From: an uncultured Desulfomonile sp.
Lineage (GTDB): Bacteria; Desulfobacterota; Desulfomonilia; Desulfomonilales; Desulfomonilaceae
Assembly: GCA_937915285.1 (NCBI GenBank)
Contig: CALDNG010000018.1
Location: forward strand, 1-6,546
Direction: 5' to 3'
DNA: 6,546 bases
Positions 5,254 through 6,546 of the stretch are shown piece by piece. The notes under the pieces are model-generated. The model searched no databases and was not told the origin of the DNA. It saw only the letters and a list, made by a program, of their open reading frames with translations. Each line of letters starts with the position of its first letter. The stretch's first letter is position 1. The position numbers and the translations under genes were made by a program.

Positions 5254-6498
5254 TTAGTTATGCGCGCTGACCAGCATCTTTTCATGCAGTCTTCTTGCTT
5301 GAAGAGCGAAAGCTTCGAGCCTGGCTTCAATGATTTGCGGGAAGGCGTTTCCATCTGTCTCAATAGCCAAAAACGGAAGTTTTCGGTCCCTGTTTTTAAA
5401 GATGTCCGAATCGGGAACCGACTTTCCGTTCGTTTTAGCCATTGCTTCCAGTTTCTCACCCGTGGTGAACTTCTCCGAAAGAATTGCCTCGGCCACCCTG
5501 GTTGGCATACACCCAAAAGGCCCTATGGAAAGGATCCCGCAGGATGGGTGTAAAATTTCATGCAGGGCTGCGCCAACCGTTAATATGGTTTCGCCTGTCA
5601 GCATTGGAGATACAAACTTCTCTCCGGATTTAACCAGGTCATCAACCTCAAGCGTCTCATGGAAAAACAACCCAGATGGCGCAAACAGGTTTCTTATTTT
5701 TGAGTCGAAATAGCGTTTCACGTAGTAACGGATCCAGAATGGAATATCCCGCCCTTCTCCTTCAATACCGGTCTTGATGAGCCAGTCCACATATTTGATC
5801 CATTCACTGGTCTGGGAGGTTCGGACGATGAATCCCTTCTCGGCCATTTTCTCGACCAGATTCTGTAGTGAAATAGGGTCGTTACGAACGTATATCTCAC
5901 CGATGAGCGAAATCTTGGGTATTTCATGATACGGCGCCTTGAGTTCTATACGTGACAGTCTTTCGGCGCTGGATCTTATCTGTTTCTTGATGACTCTCCA
6001 GGACTTGTCGACAACATTGACAAGCTTGTTCCATTCTTCGAAGAATATCTTTAGACCTGCCTCGCGATCTTTAGCTGCTGCCAGGACCGTAGACCACACT
6101 TCGTACATGACGTCGCCTATTAAAATTGAACGCCACGCCGGTAGCGTGAATTTGTCACCCAGACCCATGTAACCATTCGCAGCGTTCAGGGTGAGCACAG
6201 CAGCGTCTTCTATCTCATGCCGCTCTATGAGTTTCCTGGAAAATACATTGTATTGTCCAAAACGACACGGACCGGCCGCTCCAGGCATAAAATACGCCGT
6301 CACCTCTCCCTTTGGGCGTTCCCGCCAAAAATAATTCAGCATGGAACCCACGGTAGTTTGCAACGGTAGGCATTCCTTGCATGTAGAGTTTCCGCGTCCG
6401 ATTTTCAATACCTCCTCATTTGCCGGAGGTAGTCCGTAGGCATTTATGCCGACTTTACTGAATGTCTTTACCAAAGCCTCGTGGGCAAAACGTCCCAT
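5254..6498 (-). CDS. Acyl-CoA dehydratase activase-related protein, C-terminal part (5' end missing)
   Basis: The 414 genuine codons match the C-terminal region of the large 2-hydroxyacyl-CoA dehydratase activase-related (HgdC/DUF2229-type) proteins. Their complete forms carry N-terminal ASKHA ATPase domains that drive ATP-dependent electron transfer to a dehydratase or reductase. Numbered from the first genuine codon, visible family marks are: CKEC (C40, C43) near the start, GPCRFGQY (C78), IGEIYVRNDP (about 199-208), the segment CGILSIGPFGCMP (C320, C330), and the closing IETDGN...EARLEAF (about 379-397). The cysteines are candidate Fe-S ligands. The gene ends at TAA 5254. Its apparent start lies inside adapter sequence (6499-6513, giving false residues LFRS), so no real start is present. 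The MGRFAHEAL at 6498 is probably internal, since the family usually has a conserved stretch before it. What the protein activates is unknown; no dehydratase subunit is in view. Confidence 0.82.
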   Translation of the reverse strand: MGRFAHEALVKTFSKVGINAYGLPPANEEVLKIGRGNSTCKECLPLQTTVGSMLNYFWRERPKGEVTAYFMPGAAGPCRFGQYNVFSRKLIERHEIEDAAVLTLNAANGYMGLGDKFTLPAWRSILIGDVMYEVWSTVLAAAKDREAGLKIFFEEWNKLVNVVDKSWRVIKKQIRSSAERLSRIELKAPYHEIPKISLIGEIYVRNDPISLQNLVEKMAEKGFIVRTSQTSEWIKYVDWLIKTGIEGEGRDIPFWIRYYVKRYFDSKIRNLFAPSGLFFHETLEVDDLVKSGEKFVSPMLTGETILTVGAALHEILHPSCGILSIGPFGCMPTRVAEAILSEKFTTGEKLEAMAKTNGKSVPDSDIFKNRDRKLPFLAIETDGNAFPQIIEARLEAFALQARRLHEKMLVSAHN

Positions 6499-6546
6499 AG
6501 ATCGGAAGAGCACACGTCTGAACTCCAGTCACGAGTGGATATCTCG
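6499..6546. other. Illumina TruSeq index adapter at the contig end (artefact)
   Basis: The terminal 48 bases are library adapter, not genome. AGATCGGAAGAGC at 6499-6511 is the universal start of the TruSeq read-1 adapter, followed by the rest of the 34-base constant part to 6532 (ending CCAGTCAC). Then come an 8-base index GAGTGGAT (6533-6540), which matches TruSeq index 23 from memory, and ATCTCG (6541-6546), the start of the next constant part. Genomic sequence therefore ends at about 6498; the A at 6499 may be the ligation A-tail. Confidence 0.98.

Noticed and set aside
6499..6513. GTG start at 6513 giving a 419-residue protein beginning LFRSMGR
   Set aside because: These bases are the reverse complement of the Illumina adapter, so the start and first five codons are artificial.

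Overview
The window looks like the right-hand end of a contig from a mid-GC, probably anaerobic Gram-negative bacterium. A Deltaproteobacteria/Desulfobacterota origin is my best guess. It rests on the acyl-CoA dehydratase activase-type gene, the transaldolase-phosphoglucose isomerase fusion and the style of the small protein at 4196-4372; no rRNA or marker gene confirms it. The last 48 bases (6499-6546) are not genomic. They match the Illumina TruSeq index adapter, so the contig ends in untrimmed library sequence and the final gene is artificially truncated.

Layout from left to right: 1-133 holds no gene. A PAP2-superfamily membrane phosphatase (134-931, minus) has a possible terminator overlapping its stop. 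The 932-1185 gap holds a possible 29-codon upstream ORF sharing an ATGA overlap with the phosphatase, and a long near-perfect hairpin (1072-1124). A 920-residue bifunctional transaldolase/glucose-6-phosphate isomerase (1186-3948, minus) follows. Its upstream gap (3949-4195) carries two inverted repeats and a promoter that fires the other way into a 58-codon plus-strand gene (4196-4372). The 4373-4769 gap is AT-rich. It contains a minus-strand promoter and a strong Rho-independent terminator about 118 nt apart, with no recognisable gene between them, which makes a candidate small RNA. Next come a YraN/UPF0102 nuclease-fold protein (4770-5159, minus), a pair of hairpins (5197-5234), and the C-terminal 414 codons of an acyl-CoA dehydratase activase-related protein (5254-6498, minus, incomplete).

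The genes do not form one obvious pathway. The fusion enzyme links the pentose phosphate pathway to upper glycolysis through fructose-6-phosphate. The phosphatase probably acts on lipid or isoprenoid phosphates in the envelope. YraN is a conserved protein with a Holliday-junction-resolvase-like fold and no settled role. The activase-like protein suggests Fe-S redox chemistry on acyl-CoA substrates. I see no CRISPR array, insertion sequence, tRNA, rRNA or defence system. The items most worth following are the candidate small RNA, the divergent control region with the small protein, the long hairpin, and the adapter artefact, which must be trimmed before the last gene is interpreted.
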